Below are positions 42,404-51,697 of a stretch of DNA of 64,000 bases, in pieces. The position numbers were made by a program, and so were the translations under genes. Source of the stretch: Croceivirga sp. GTDB taxonomy: Bacteria > Bacteroidota > Bacteroidia > Flavobacteriales > Flavobacteriaceae. The DNA is taken from NCBI GenBank assembly GCA_028281025.1, contig JANQKR010000034.1, forward strand, positions 135,848 through 199,847. The letters are read 5' to 3'. The notes beneath the pieces are model-generated. The model did no database searches, had not been told where the DNA came from, and saw only the letters and a program-made list of their open reading frames with translations. Numbering within the stretch: the stretch's first letter is position 1; each line of letters begins with the position of its first letter.

Positions 42404-44503
42404 TTACTTGGGCGGCGTACCAGGGCCTACTGTCCCCGCTCTAAACCACACTTCCGTGTAACAACCATTTTCATATTGTTTGGCGATATCACCGTTATAG
42501 GTATCTGCCCCAGTGCACCAGACCATATTGATTTCAGGATTTTTTCCGTTGGTTTGATTGTAGGCTCCCTGCTTGAAATAATTTAATTCGCCCGCATAGG
42601 CCTTGGCCCGTTCCGTACCGTCTTGCCCTATGGGCACAAATAACCGCTTCACCTGTGATGGCAAGTCCGTCTTTTTCGTGTATTCGGATGAGATGAGGTT
42701 TTTGGTAAATGTCTTGGTTTTGTGATTGTCACTCTTGAAGGTAAGGTACATGATCCCCTGATAAACATTTACTTCGTAGCTGAATTCCTCTCCTAGTTCT
42801 ATTCCATCCACCGGCTCTACAGGATATTCATTTTTGCCGGTTCCCGTGACGGACATATCATGTCCCCATACAGCAGTTGAATAGTCCCACCTTCCGGAAT
42901 TATCATCACCTTCGGTATTGATTTCATAATTCCAAAAGACCGATCCCTTCGTATGGCCAGGGAACTTTTTATAAAATATTTTTAGCGGTTCATTTTCATG
43001 ACCTTCACCACTATGGATCTGCCCAACCACGGTCGAATAAGAAGCGGCAACCCTGGCATCACCGGAGATGGAGACTTGCATGACTTTACAGGTTCCCGTT
43101 AGTTTACCTCCTTGCTCGGGCGTCCATTCCCTTTTTTCCTGTAGCTCCGTTCTGGTGTTGCTGGAGTTTTTTGAGGTCACTCCGGAATTTGGTGTTTTGT
43201 ATACTACCCAACGTCTGGTACCGTCAATTACGGTATAAAAAAAGTCTTTATGTTCGAACTTGGTAAGGTCATCTACATTGGTTCCGTCCCCCATTAATAT
43301 TTTAAACTTATCCATAAAAGGAATGACCTCATGGGGGTAAACCGTTTTCCCACTTAAACCGTCATTTGCCTCGAAATACCCTGCATTTGAAATGGCATCA
43401 TCACTGATAGCAATACTTGCCTCTTTAAACCAAACTTCGGCATAATTGCCATCCGCATATTGTTTTTGAATATCACCGCCATGGGTTTCAGCACCGGAAC
43501 ACCAGACTTTATTTACCTTAGGGTCTTTTCCGTTTGTTTGGTTGTAAGATCCCAATTTAAAAAAGAGCCCTTCAGTAGCATACGCGTTTTCACGTTCCAG
43601 GCCATCTTGACCTATGGGTACAAACAATCTCTTTACTTGTTCTGGTATGCTTGACTGTTCCACATATTCAGAAGAAACTAGGTTTTTGGTAAATGTTTTG
43701 GTTTCATGTCCTTCACTGGTAAATGTGAGATACATGACTCCTTCTTTAATTTCCACTTCATAACTGAACTCTTCCCCCAACGCAATTCCATCTTTCGGTT
43801 CAGGAGGATACGTGTTTTCATCCGTTCCGACAACCGAAAAGTCATAGCCCCAAATGGGATAGGAATAATCCCATCTACGTGAATTATCATCACCTGCGGT
43901 ATTGATTTCATAATTCCAAAAGACCGATCCTTTATCATGGCCCGGAAACTTCTTATAGAATACTTTTAATGGCTCATTTTCATGTCCATCGGCACTATGA
44001 ATTTGACCCACAACCACAGCGTAGGTCGCGGCAACCCTGGCATCGCCTGTATTTGCCACATTCATCACTTTAAGTGTGGCATTCATTTTAGCTTCACTCA
44101 TTGGGGACCACTTTTTCAATTGTGCCAATTCAGTTCTTGTATTGTTTGAAGTGCCATGGGTATTCCCCGCATTAGGTGTCTTAAATACTACCCAATTGGC
44201 CTTCCCATCTTTGGCAGTATAAAAGAAATCCTTGTTCTCATAGTCCGTTGCCTGACCTACATTGGAACCATCCCCTAAGATCAAATTCCAATGTTGGAAA
44301 AACGGTATGATGGCATTGGCATTGTTTACTACAGCTGTTGTTTCGGCACCCGTTACGCCCTTTTTATTTTTGCTTTCAGCACAGCCATTCAACAAAAAAA
44401 TTGCACTTATCATTACGATACAATGGACCAAAATTGATTTGCCCTTCCATGTTGGAATTGGTGAATGAAGGCCATATGGTTGTGAAGTGGAAAAATTGTT
44501 CAT
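42404..44503 (-). CDS. Two-domain alginate lyase, PL7 type (tandem catalytic domains)
   Basis: 699 aa. A long N-terminal signal ends in LLNGC (Cys41), so lipoprotein. Two homologous ~300-residue domains follow (about 64-362 and 390-692). Each has TRTEL (122-126; 450-454), VVGQIHS (164-170; 492-498), KVFYKKFPGH/KIFYKKFPGH and FVPIGQDG. The motif set resembles the PL7 subfamily-5 exolyase AlyA5 of Zobellia rather than the two single-domain lyases here. It probably trims oligomers to unsaturated monomer, the KdgF substrate. Both domains keep the catalytic motifs. Transcribed from 44531-44561. Confidence 0.8.
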   Translation of the reverse strand: MNNFSTSQPYGLHSPIPTWKGKSILVHCIVMISAIFLLNGCAESKNKKGVTGAETTAVVNNANAIIPFFQHWNLILGDGSNVGQATDYENKDFFYTAKDGKANWVVFKTPNAGNTHGTSNNTRTELAQLKKWSPMSEAKMNATLKVMNVANTGDARVAATYAVVVGQIHSADGHENEPLKVFYKKFPGHDKGSVFWNYEINTAGDDNSRRWDYSYPIWGYDFSVVGTDENTYPPEPKDGIALGEEFSYEVEIKEGVMYLTFTSEGHETKTFTKNLVSSEYVEQSSIPEQVKRLFVPIGQDGLERENAYATEGLFFKLGSYNQTNGKDPKVNKVWCSGAETHGGDIQKQYADGNYAEVWFKEASIAISDDAISNAGYFEANDGLSGKTVYPHEVIPFMDKFKILMGDGTNVDDLTKFEHKDFFYTVIDGTRRWVVYKTPNSGVTSKNSSNTRTELQEKREWTPEQGGKLTGTCKVMQVSISGDARVAASYSTVVGQIHSGEGHENEPLKIFYKKFPGHTKGSVFWNYEINTEGDDNSGRWDYSTAVWGHDMSVTGTGKNEYPVEPVDGIELGEEFSYEVNVYQGIMYLTFKSDNHKTKTFTKNLISSEYTKKTDLPSQVKRLFVPIGQDGTERAKAYAGELNYFKQGAYNQTNGKNPEINMVWCTGADTYNGDIAKQYENGCYTEVWFRAGTVGPGTPPK

Positions 44504-44508
44504 TTAAA

Positions 44509-44561
44509 TTGGTTTACCAGATTGGTTTACCAAATATATGTATATTTGTATACTTGGCAAA
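44509..44561. promoter_or_regulatory. Divergent overlapping promoters with GntR operators
   Basis: Minus promoter (lyase): CAAA at 44558-44561 (TTTG on that strand), 19-bp spacer, TATATTTG at 44531-44538, a consensus match. Plus promoter (RraA operon): TATATTTG at 44541-44548. The two -7 boxes lie two bases apart, so polymerases exclude each other. TGGTTTACCA occurs twice (44510-44519, 44523-44532), covering the upstream part of the plus promoter and the start of the minus one. Confidence 0.7.
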
Positions 44562-44609
44562 AATTTAACACCAAAATTACCTGCATTCCATTTTACAAGT
44601 TCAAAATAT

Positions 44610-45329
44610 ATGGCAAACACCTTATCCACTCCAGAAAAGTTTAAGCACATCAGCACCGCCACAATCGCCACCTGTCTTTTTAAAAAAGGGTTGCGCAATC
44701 AATGCATTCAAAATGTGCGTCCATTGACATCAAAAAAAATGGTTGGGGAGGCTTTTACCTTACGGTACATTCCTGCCAGGGAAGACCTTAATCCCATTGC
44801 GGTATTTACAAATCCCGAACACCCACAGCGGGTGGCCATTGAGCAATGCCCCAAGAATGGGGTACTGGTCATAGATAGTAGAAAAGACGCCCGAGCGGCT
44901 TCGGCAGGGTCCATTCTTATTACCAGACTCATGAAAAGAGGGGCAGCTGGTGTGGTAACCGATGGGGGATTTAGGGATTCCGAAGAAATTGCAGCACTTG
45001 ATTTCCCTTCCTTCCACCAAAGGCCGTCCGCTCCAACAAACCTGACACTGCACCAGGCCATTGCAATCAATGAACCCATAGGTTGTGGTGATGTGGCCGT
45101 TTTTCCCGGGGATTACATTGTTGGTGATGCGGACGGTGTAGTGGTGATTCCGGCATCTATTGCAGATGAGGTTGCGGATGAATGTCTTCAAATGACCTTG
45201 TTTGAAGAATTTGTACTGGAAAAAATCAATGAAGGACAATCAATCCTTGGTCTCTATCCACCCACCGATCCACAAATTTTAAAGGCATTCGAGGCATGGA
45301 AAAAGAACAATACAATGAAAGTCCCCTAA
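44610..45329 (+). CDS. RraA/HMG-aldolase-family protein
   Basis: 239 aa from ATG 44610 (MANTLSTPEKFK). Family motifs are clear: RGAAGVVTDGGFRD, with the Arg and Asp that bind substrate and metal in the aldolase members, and GDYIVGDADGVVVIP. The family covers RNase E regulator RraA and divalent-metal aldolases or decarboxylases acting on keto acids. Beside a KDG-kinase-like gene, a keto-acid aldolase or decarboxylase role is more likely than RNase control. First gene of a three-gene operon. Confidence 0.75.
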   Translation: MANTLSTPEKFKHISTATIATCLFKKGLRNQCIQNVRPLTSKKMVGEAFTLRYIPAREDLNPIAVFTNPEHPQRVAIEQCPKNGVLVIDSRKDARAASAGSILITRLMKRGAAGVVTDGGFRDSEEIAALDFPSFHQRPSAPTNLTLHQAIAINEPIGCGDVAVFPGDYIVGDADGVVVIPASIADEVADECLQMTLFEEFVLEKINEGQSILGLYPPTDPQILKAFEAWKKNNTMKVP

Positions 45330-45348
45330 ATCTTATGAAATACAACGT

Positions 45349-46353
45349 ATGGCTAAAAAAGTGATCACATTTGGGGAGGTAATGATGCGCTTGTCCCCAC
45401 CCGGCTATTCAAAATTTTCACAGGCTACTTCTTTTGAACTGGTTTATGGGGGTGGCGAAGCAAACGTCGCCATTTCATTGGCCTATTTGGGTATTAAAGC
45501 AGCCCACGTAACACGTTTTCCGGATAATGCCCTCGGTAGGGCGGCCACCCAATTTTTACGTCAGCATTGGTTAAGTACCGAACACGTTTTTTACGGTGGG
45601 AATATGTTGGGCAAGTATTTTTTGGAAAAAGGTGCCGTACACCGGCCCAGTGAGGTCATTTATGAACGGGAAGGTTCTTCCTTTTCCTTAATAGAACCAT
45701 CAATGGTCAATTGGGCACACGTACTCAAGGACGCTGATTGGTTCCATTGGACGGGCATTACCCCGGCCATTTCAGAAGGGGCCAAAATGTGCTGCTTGGA
45801 TGCCATTAAAACAGCAAACCATATGGGAATACCCGTTTCGGGGGATATTAATTCCCGTGGTAACATGTGGAAATATGGGAAAACCATGCAAGAGGTCATG
45901 CCAGAGCTGGTACAAAACTGTGATATTGTGATTACGAGTCGTCGTGGTATACATGACATGTTTGGGCTTGGTGAATCCGGGGGAAAATTTCGGAATTCCG
46001 CCAAGCTCCTCATGGAAACCTTTCCCAGAATTAAGAAAGTGGTTGGGAAAACCAGAAAATCCATAAGTGCCTCCCATCAACAAATACAGGGAAAAATGTG
46101 GAACGGTGAAGCGTATGTCAAAACGGAAATGCTGAACATTACCCATGTCATTGATCGCGTTGGCACCGGGGATGCTTTTGCCTCGGGCCTGATTTACGGA
46201 TTATTGCATTATGATGATGACATCCAAGCCTTGAATTTTGCTTCGGCCGCTTGTGCGCTAAAGCATACCGTTCCCGGTGATGTAAATATGGTGTCTTTGG
46301 AAAATGTGGTAAGTTTAATGCATGGGGACACCTCCGGAGCAATAAAAAGATAA
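45349..46353 (+). CDS. Second KDG-kinase-like PfkB sugar kinase
   Basis: 334 aa, clearly homologous to the kdgK at 22578: ITFGEVMMRLSPPG, YGGGEANVAISLA, WFHWTGITPAISEGA and signature DRVGTGDAFASGL are shared or nearly so. Between 190 and 240 it differs: NSRGNMWKYG replaces NYRAKLWKYG, and VITSRRGIHDMFGLG replaces VLGNEEDAEKHFGI, which may alter the substrate. 19 bp after the RraA-like gene. Likely phosphorylates KDG or a related keto-deoxy acid. Confidence 0.8.
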   Translation: MAKKVITFGEVMMRLSPPGYSKFSQATSFELVYGGGEANVAISLAYLGIKAAHVTRFPDNALGRAATQFLRQHWLSTEHVFYGGNMLGKYFLEKGAVHRPSEVIYEREGSSFSLIEPSMVNWAHVLKDADWFHWTGITPAISEGAKMCCLDAIKTANHMGIPVSGDINSRGNMWKYGKTMQEVMPELVQNCDIVITSRRGIHDMFGLGESGGKFRNSAKLLMETFPRIKKVVGKTRKSISASHQQIQGKMWNGEAYVKTEMLNITHVIDRVGTGDAFASGLIYGLLHYDDDIQALNFASAACALKHTVPGDVNMVSLENVVSLMHGDTSGAIKR

Positions 46354-46405
46354 GCTTTTAAAGCCAACTTGAAGTACAAACAGTATCCAATCTTAACTAT
46401 TAAAA

Positions 46406-47515
46406 ATGAACTTAATCGGAAAATGGGCAGCGACAGTGGCTGCATTCTCGGCACTTGGCATGCTACTGTTTTGGTATTTGGGAATGTATGATTATTTGGC
46501 CCCGGCCGTAATCACTTTTTTTTCCGCCTTGGCATTGGCCGCCAACGGAACCAAAAAATTGAAGGGATTTTCCTTCACCTTACTGATTTTTGCCGCCGTT
46601 GCCGCCGCTATGTTCTATCCTCAATTCTTTTTGGAAATAGGGACCTTTAAATTAAGTCGGTTGATTGTCCCCCTGCTTATTATCATTATGTTCGGCATGG
46701 GCACTTCCATGGGTGTTACTGATTTTGTGGGGGTAATCAAAATGCCCAAGGGCGTAATCGTAGGCCTCATTGCCCAATTTACCGTTATGCCGTTTATCGG
46801 GTTTGGATTGGCTAGACTCTCCGGACTTCCTCCGGAAATTGCCGCAGGAATTATTCTTGTGGGTTGCTCCCCCGGTGGCCTGGCTTCCAACGTTATGGCC
46901 TATATTTCTGGGGCCAATTTGGCCCTTTCCCTGACCTTGACCGCGGTATCCACCTTATTATCCCCCCTCCTTACCCCTTTTTTCATGAAACTTCTGGCAA
47001 ACGAACTTGTTCCAATCGACTTTCTGGAAATGTTCTGGAGCATCATCAAAATTGTGATCCTTCCCATATTGGCCGGTCTTATATTCAATCACTTCGCCCA
47101 CGGCAAGTTCAAATGGTTGGATAGGGCGATGCCAAAAATCTCAATGGCAGCCATTGCAATTATTGTTACCATTATTACCGCTTCTGGAAGGGATTCCCTC
47201 TTGTCCATTGGCATTATCCTGATCATGGTTGTATTGGTCCATAATTTTTCCGGTTACCTCTTGGGCTATTATGGAAGCAAATTGGTCGGTCTTGATGAGA
47301 GATCCTCCCGAACCGTGGCCTTTGAAGTGGGCATGCAAAATTCAGGGCTGGCTTCAGGTATTGCCCTGGAGATGGGGCGACTCGCCACCATGGGTTTGGC
47401 ACCGGCCGTTTTTGGTCCCCTAATGAACATTTCCGGTTCATCACTGGCCACTATTTGGCAGGGAAAGAATACAAACGTGACGGCCAAGGATACCAGACAA
47501 GCTGAATCCCTATAA
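46406..47515 (+). CDS. BASS-family (bile acid:sodium symporter-like) transporter
   Basis: 369 aa, about ten transmembrane helices. The core VGCSPGGLASNVMAYISGAN and FEVGMQNSGLASGIAL correspond to the two broken-helix sodium/substrate motifs of BASS carriers. Members transport organic acids such as pyruvate, pantothenate or keto acids. Placed after the second kinase, a sugar-acid import role is likely. Last gene of the plus-strand operon. Confidence 0.8.
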   Translation: MNLIGKWAATVAAFSALGMLLFWYLGMYDYLAPAVITFFSALALAANGTKKLKGFSFTLLIFAAVAAAMFYPQFFLEIGTFKLSRLIVPLLIIIMFGMGTSMGVTDFVGVIKMPKGVIVGLIAQFTVMPFIGFGLARLSGLPPEIAAGIILVGCSPGGLASNVMAYISGANLALSLTLTAVSTLLSPLLTPFFMKLLANELVPIDFLEMFWSIIKIVILPILAGLIFNHFAHGKFKWLDRAMPKISMAAIAIIVTIITASGRDSLLSIGIILIMVVLVHNFSGYLLGYYGSKLVGLDERSSRTVAFEVGMQNSGLASGIALEMGRLATMGLAPAVFGPLMNISGSSLATIWQGKNTNVTAKDTRQAESL

Positions 47516-47563
47516 AACCGCTCTATTTTCTCAATGATCCATTGCCATATCCGGTTCCTTTGG

Positions 47564-50500
47564 CTACATCCCAGCGTCTTTGTTTATGGTTTCAAAAAGC
47601 CGTACCAATTCATTATAACGATCGGTAGCATCCTTTCCCAAAACCTGGTCTGCTTGGCTTATCATATTGTACAAATAGGAAATTTGGGCCGCTAACATGG
47701 GTTGCGGATAGGCCCCCTCATTATTTTTCAATTTCGTTAAGACCGCATCAATTTGGTTCAAACGCTTTTTTTGACCTTCTTTTTCCTTTAAGGATTTATG
47801 TTCCTTTTCCAATGACTCCTGTAGCTTTCGCGCTTTGGACAATAAATCCATTACTTGAATTTGCATGGCCAATTGTTTTTCAATTGTTGTCTGGGATATT
47901 CCTTCTTTCTCAACACGTGGGTCCATCACAAAATCGAAAGACTGTTGCAACTTTTGTCCATCCACACTTAGGGTCACCGTATACTTCCCTGGAGGTACCA
48001 TTGGCCCATTTTTATACCGTTTTCCCCCCTCTTTGTGCCAAGCCCCTTTCTGACGCAAATCCCAGGCAAAACGGTTAAGCCCCTTTTTATTTTCCAATTT
48101 TTTGGTCACGTAACGGAAGGTTTGGCTTAGGTTCATGTCTTCCACTTCCTCCACTTTGGATTTTAAGGAAGTACTATCACTGAAAATAGTAACCACCGAT
48201 TCGTTTTTGGAATTTAGGATTTCCAACTTCAACCCTTCTTTTGCCTTTTTGGGCAAATAGTAATCCACGTATACGCTGGTTCTGGGGTATTTGGGAAATG
48301 CCCCGTTATCCCTGATCTTGGGATAGCGATACCTAATGGTCCTATCCGGTTGAAATAAATGGGGTTCTCCTTCCAAATTCACAAAAGCATCCTGTCGTAA
48401 GGAAGTAATATTGTCCAGAATCCAAAACCCCCGTCCCATGGTACTGATAATCAAATCGCCGCGAAATATTTTAAGATCGGTTATGGGGGTAACCGGAAGA
48501 TTCTGCTGAAAGGATTTCCATGATAGGCCATCATCAAAGGAAACGAACATTCCAAATTCCGTTCCGGCATACAAAAGGCCCTTTTTTATGGGATCTTCCC
48601 GCAGTACCCTTGCGTTATGATCTGCCGGTATTCCATTGGATTCCGTACTCAACAACCTCCAACTACGGCCATAATCCTCGGTCTTATAAAAATAAGGTTT
48701 CCCATCGCCCAACAAATGCCTGTCCACCGCAATATAGGCTGTGGCCATATCATGCTGGGACGGCTCCACGGATTCTACCCTACCGCCTTTGGGCAGTTTT
48801 TTAGGGGTTACGTTTTCCCAGGTCTTGCCACCATCTTTTGTGACCGAGACCACACCATCATTGGATCCCGTCCATATAAGTCCTTCCTTTAACTTGGACT
48901 CACGGATGGAATATAGGGTGCTGTAATATTCCTCACCCGTGATATCACGGGTAATCGGGCTTCCTGAAATAACCTGTTTGTCCGCTTCAAAAGCGGTCAG
49001 GTCGGGGGAAATGGTTTCCCATTCCACACCATCGGAGTCCGTTTTATGCAGGTATTGTGAGCCATGATAGACCACATCCGGATTATGGGGGGAGACATGA
49101 ACAGGAGCTACACGTTGAAAACGGTACTTGAGGTCCTTGGGATTATGTCCGTAGATATTTGAGGCGCCTACATAATAGCTTTTTTCGACACCCGTAAGCT
49201 TATTGAACACCCCAAATCTACCCTTACAATTGGCATAAACGGTGTTGTGATCACCGGGTTTTGGAACCGCCGGTCCCGTCTCACAACCTCCTGTATTGAT
49301 AATCCAACCCCTACCCGGATCCTGAATGGCATATGGAGGAAAACTTGGTACCGCAATCGTGGAATAATTGTCTTGCTGACCCGCATATAGCCAATAGGGG
49401 TACTGATCATCAACTTCGACCTGGTACAATTCCGCGGTAGGTTGATTGAATTGTGTTGACCAGGTCTTACCCCCATTAAAACTAACATTTGCACCGCCAT
49501 CATTCGCTTGAATCAACAATTCGGGGTTATTGGGGTTAATCCAAATATCATGGTTGTCACCATGGGGAACACGCATTCGTTTCCACGTTTTTCCACCATC
49601 GACAGATTTTATAAGTGGATTCGCATTGGAGTAGATGATATCTGGATTGGTGGGATGCAACTCGATATTGGTATAATAAAAAGGACGATTCACCAATCTT
49701 ATGTCATCCGATACCTGTACGAACGATTCTCCCTGATCCACGGATTTGTATAACCCCCTTTCCTTTTCCGGGGCCTCTATAACCGCATATAAAATACTCG
49801 AGTTAACCGGTGATACCGCCAAATCAATTTTTCCAATGGTTCCTTTGGGCAGGCCCTTATCAAGTTTTATCCAATCCTTGCCACCATTTATGGATTTATA
49901 AATACCTCCCTCTTCCTTGGTGCCCCCGGAGATAATGGTCCATGGTTTTCTCTCGGCTTTCCAAGCGGCGGCATAGACGATATTGGGATTGCCGGGAAGC
50001 AACTCCAGATCGGAAAATCCTACCTTTTCCGATATGAACAGTACTTTTTCCCAATTTTTTCCTCCGTCCACGGTCTTGTATATCCCCCTTTCCGGATTGG
50101 CCTTAAATGCATTACCTATGGAAGCCACCCAAACGATGTTGTGGTTTGTTGGGTCAATTTCAACGGCCCCGATCTGACCTACTTTTTCAAGGCCAATGGC
50201 GTTCCAAGTTTGACCACCATCAATGGATTTGTACATTCCTTTTCCACTGATGACATTACTGCGCAGACCATCCGAGCCCGTACCCACATAAACAATATTG
50301 GGATCATTGGTCGCCACTTGAATGGCACCAATGGAGGGCGTACTGAAAAAGCCGTCCGAAACATTGGTCCAAGAAGTACCATAATCTTCGGATTTCCAAA
50401 CGCCACCACCAGAGGCACCAAGATAAAAGGTGCCCGGCACCATGGCCGTACCGGTGATCGTAGTTACACGCCCACCCCTTTCAGGGCCCACAGTACGATA

Positions 50501-50590
50501 TTGCAAGGCTTCAAAATCCTGTGAAATCAAAGTTGTACTTAACAGCAAAAACAAGCAAAAGAAGGGTTTGGAATACAGTCGATGTTCCAT
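47564..50590 (-). CDS. Secreted BNR/sortilin-like beta-propeller protein
   Basis: 1008 aa, signal peptide (LLLSTTLISQ) then YRTVGPERGGRVTTITG and many KS.DGG.TW repeats (GGVWKSEDYGTSWTNVS, KSIDGGQTWNAI, KTVDGGKNWEKV), giving a large VPS10/BNR propeller pair. C-terminal ~170 residues carry a beta-sandwich (GKYTVTLSVDGQ) and a helical coiled-coil tail. Annotated in other genomes as glycosyl-hydrolase-like, but no catalytic residues can be pinned down. Common in Flavobacteriia; role unknown. Converges with the BASS gene. Confidence 0.75.
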   Translation of the reverse strand: MEHRLYSKPFFCLFLLLSTTLISQDFEALQYRTVGPERGGRVTTITGTAMVPGTFYLGASGGGVWKSEDYGTSWTNVSDGFFSTPSIGAIQVATNDPNIVYVGTGSDGLRSNVISGKGMYKSIDGGQTWNAIGLEKVGQIGAVEIDPTNHNIVWVASIGNAFKANPERGIYKTVDGGKNWEKVLFISEKVGFSDLELLPGNPNIVYAAAWKAERKPWTIISGGTKEEGGIYKSINGGKDWIKLDKGLPKGTIGKIDLAVSPVNSSILYAVIEAPEKERGLYKSVDQGESFVQVSDDIRLVNRPFYYTNIELHPTNPDIIYSNANPLIKSVDGGKTWKRMRVPHGDNHDIWINPNNPELLIQANDGGANVSFNGGKTWSTQFNQPTAELYQVEVDDQYPYWLYAGQQDNYSTIAVPSFPPYAIQDPGRGWIINTGGCETGPAVPKPGDHNTVYANCKGRFGVFNKLTGVEKSYYVGASNIYGHNPKDLKYRFQRVAPVHVSPHNPDVVYHGSQYLHKTDSDGVEWETISPDLTAFEADKQVISGSPITRDITGEEYYSTLYSIRESKLKEGLIWTGSNDGVVSVTKDGGKTWENVTPKKLPKGGRVESVEPSQHDMATAYIAVDRHLLGDGKPYFYKTEDYGRSWRLLSTESNGIPADHNARVLREDPIKKGLLYAGTEFGMFVSFDDGLSWKSFQQNLPVTPITDLKIFRGDLIISTMGRGFWILDNITSLRQDAFVNLEGEPHLFQPDRTIRYRYPKIRDNGAFPKYPRTSVYVDYYLPKKAKEGLKLEILNSKNESVVTIFSDSTSLKSKVEEVEDMNLSQTFRYVTKKLENKKGLNRFAWDLRQKGAWHKEGGKRYKNGPMVPPGKYTVTLSVDGQKLQQSFDFVMDPRVEKEGISQTTIEKQLAMQIQVMDLLSKARKLQESLEKEHKSLKEKEGQKKRLNQIDAVLTKLKNNEGAYPQPMLAAQISYLYNMISQADQVLGKDATDRYNELVRLFETINKDAGM

Positions 50591-50692
50591 GTGGTCTATG
50601 AATTGGTTAATTCGTAAAGTTAACGACTAATGCAATAATGACCCCACTTAAGGGAAGAATACTTCGATCAATAGGCTTGATAATTCAATACA

Positions 50693-51532
50693 TTATTGAA
50701 TCATCCCCAAATTAATGACCTCCTGTTGGGTCAAATAGCGCCAATGGCCCCTTGGGAGGTCTTTTTTGGTGAGTCCGGCAAAAACGACACGGTCCAGTTT
50801 GGAAACTTCATAGCCCAAATGCTCAAAAATGCGACGGACAATACGGTTCTTACCGGAATGGATTTCAATTCCGACCTCTTTTTTACTGGCACCGGAAACA
50901 TAGTCCACCTCATCGACCTCAATCTTGCCATCTTCAAGTTCCAATCCTTCCCTAATCCTTCGAAGATCGGCAATAGTTACATTTTTTTCCAAAAAGACAT
51001 GGTAGATCTTACGTACACCATGTCTGGGATGGGTGAGCTTTTTGGCAAGATCGCCATCGTTGGTAAATAATAAAAGTCCGGTGGTATTGCGGTCCAGACG
51101 GCCAACGGGATACAAGCGATTATTGGAAGCACTGCTGACCAGTTCCATTACCGTCCGCCTACCCCGTTCGTCCCGGGTAGTGGTAATAAAGTTCTTGGGT
51201 TTGTTGAGTAGCACATATTCCTTTTTCTCTGGATTGAGCTTTCTCCCATCAAAACGGACATCATCCGTCTTTTTGACCTTATACCCCATTTCGGTGACCA
51301 CCTTTCCATTTACGGTCACATTTCCTGCGGCAATTAGGGTATCGGCTTCCCTTCTTGAACAAATGCCCGCATTGGCGATATACTTGTTCAAACGGATCAA
51401 ATCCGGATTTGAAGGTCTGTCCTGTCTTGAATTTCGTTTTTCCGAAGGTTTTTTGGAAAAGTTTTTTCGTGGGTTACTACCGCTCTTGCGGTCACTTGAG
51501 TTACGATTGCGTTCGTTGCCTGATTTCGCCAT
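50693..51532 (-). CDS. rRNA pseudouridine synthase, RluB/RsuA family
   Basis: 279 aa: a basic Arg/Lys/Ser-rich leader (1-45), S4 RNA-binding domain (IRLNKYIANAGICSRREAD) and the synthase domain with catalytic GRLDRNTTGLLL. C-terminal GKNRIVRRIFEHLGYEV is typical of RluB/RluE/RsuA. It modifies ribosomal RNA, most likely 23S. Lies alone between the BNR gene and the divergent S9 peptidase. Confidence 0.85.
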   Translation of the reverse strand: MAKSGNERNRNSSDRKSGSNPRKNFSKKPSEKRNSRQDRPSNPDLIRLNKYIANAGICSRREADTLIAAGNVTVNGKVVTEMGYKVKKTDDVRFDGRKLNPEKKEYVLLNKPKNFITTTRDERGRRTVMELVSSASNNRLYPVGRLDRNTTGLLLFTNDGDLAKKLTHPRHGVRKIYHVFLEKNVTIADLRRIREGLELEDGKIEVDEVDYVSGASKKEVGIEIHSGKNRIVRRIFEHLGYEVSKLDRVVFAGLTKKDLPRGHWRYLTQQEVINLGMIQ

Positions 51533-51697
51533 CAGTCCAAAATTTTGGCAAATGTAGGTAATCCAAATGGAAAAGTTGCCTTTTTAAACGGTTATCAGGG
51601 CCTTTGACCCCACTTCAAAATTAAAGGTTCTTATGCGTCGGGAATCCATCTAAAATGTTGGTTATGTTCTATATTTATGGGACTAATCAAATTCAAT

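Noticed and set aside
44538-44609. N-terminal extension of the RraA-like protein
   Set aside because: It would begin inside the predicted promoter; ATG 44610 matches the family's start.
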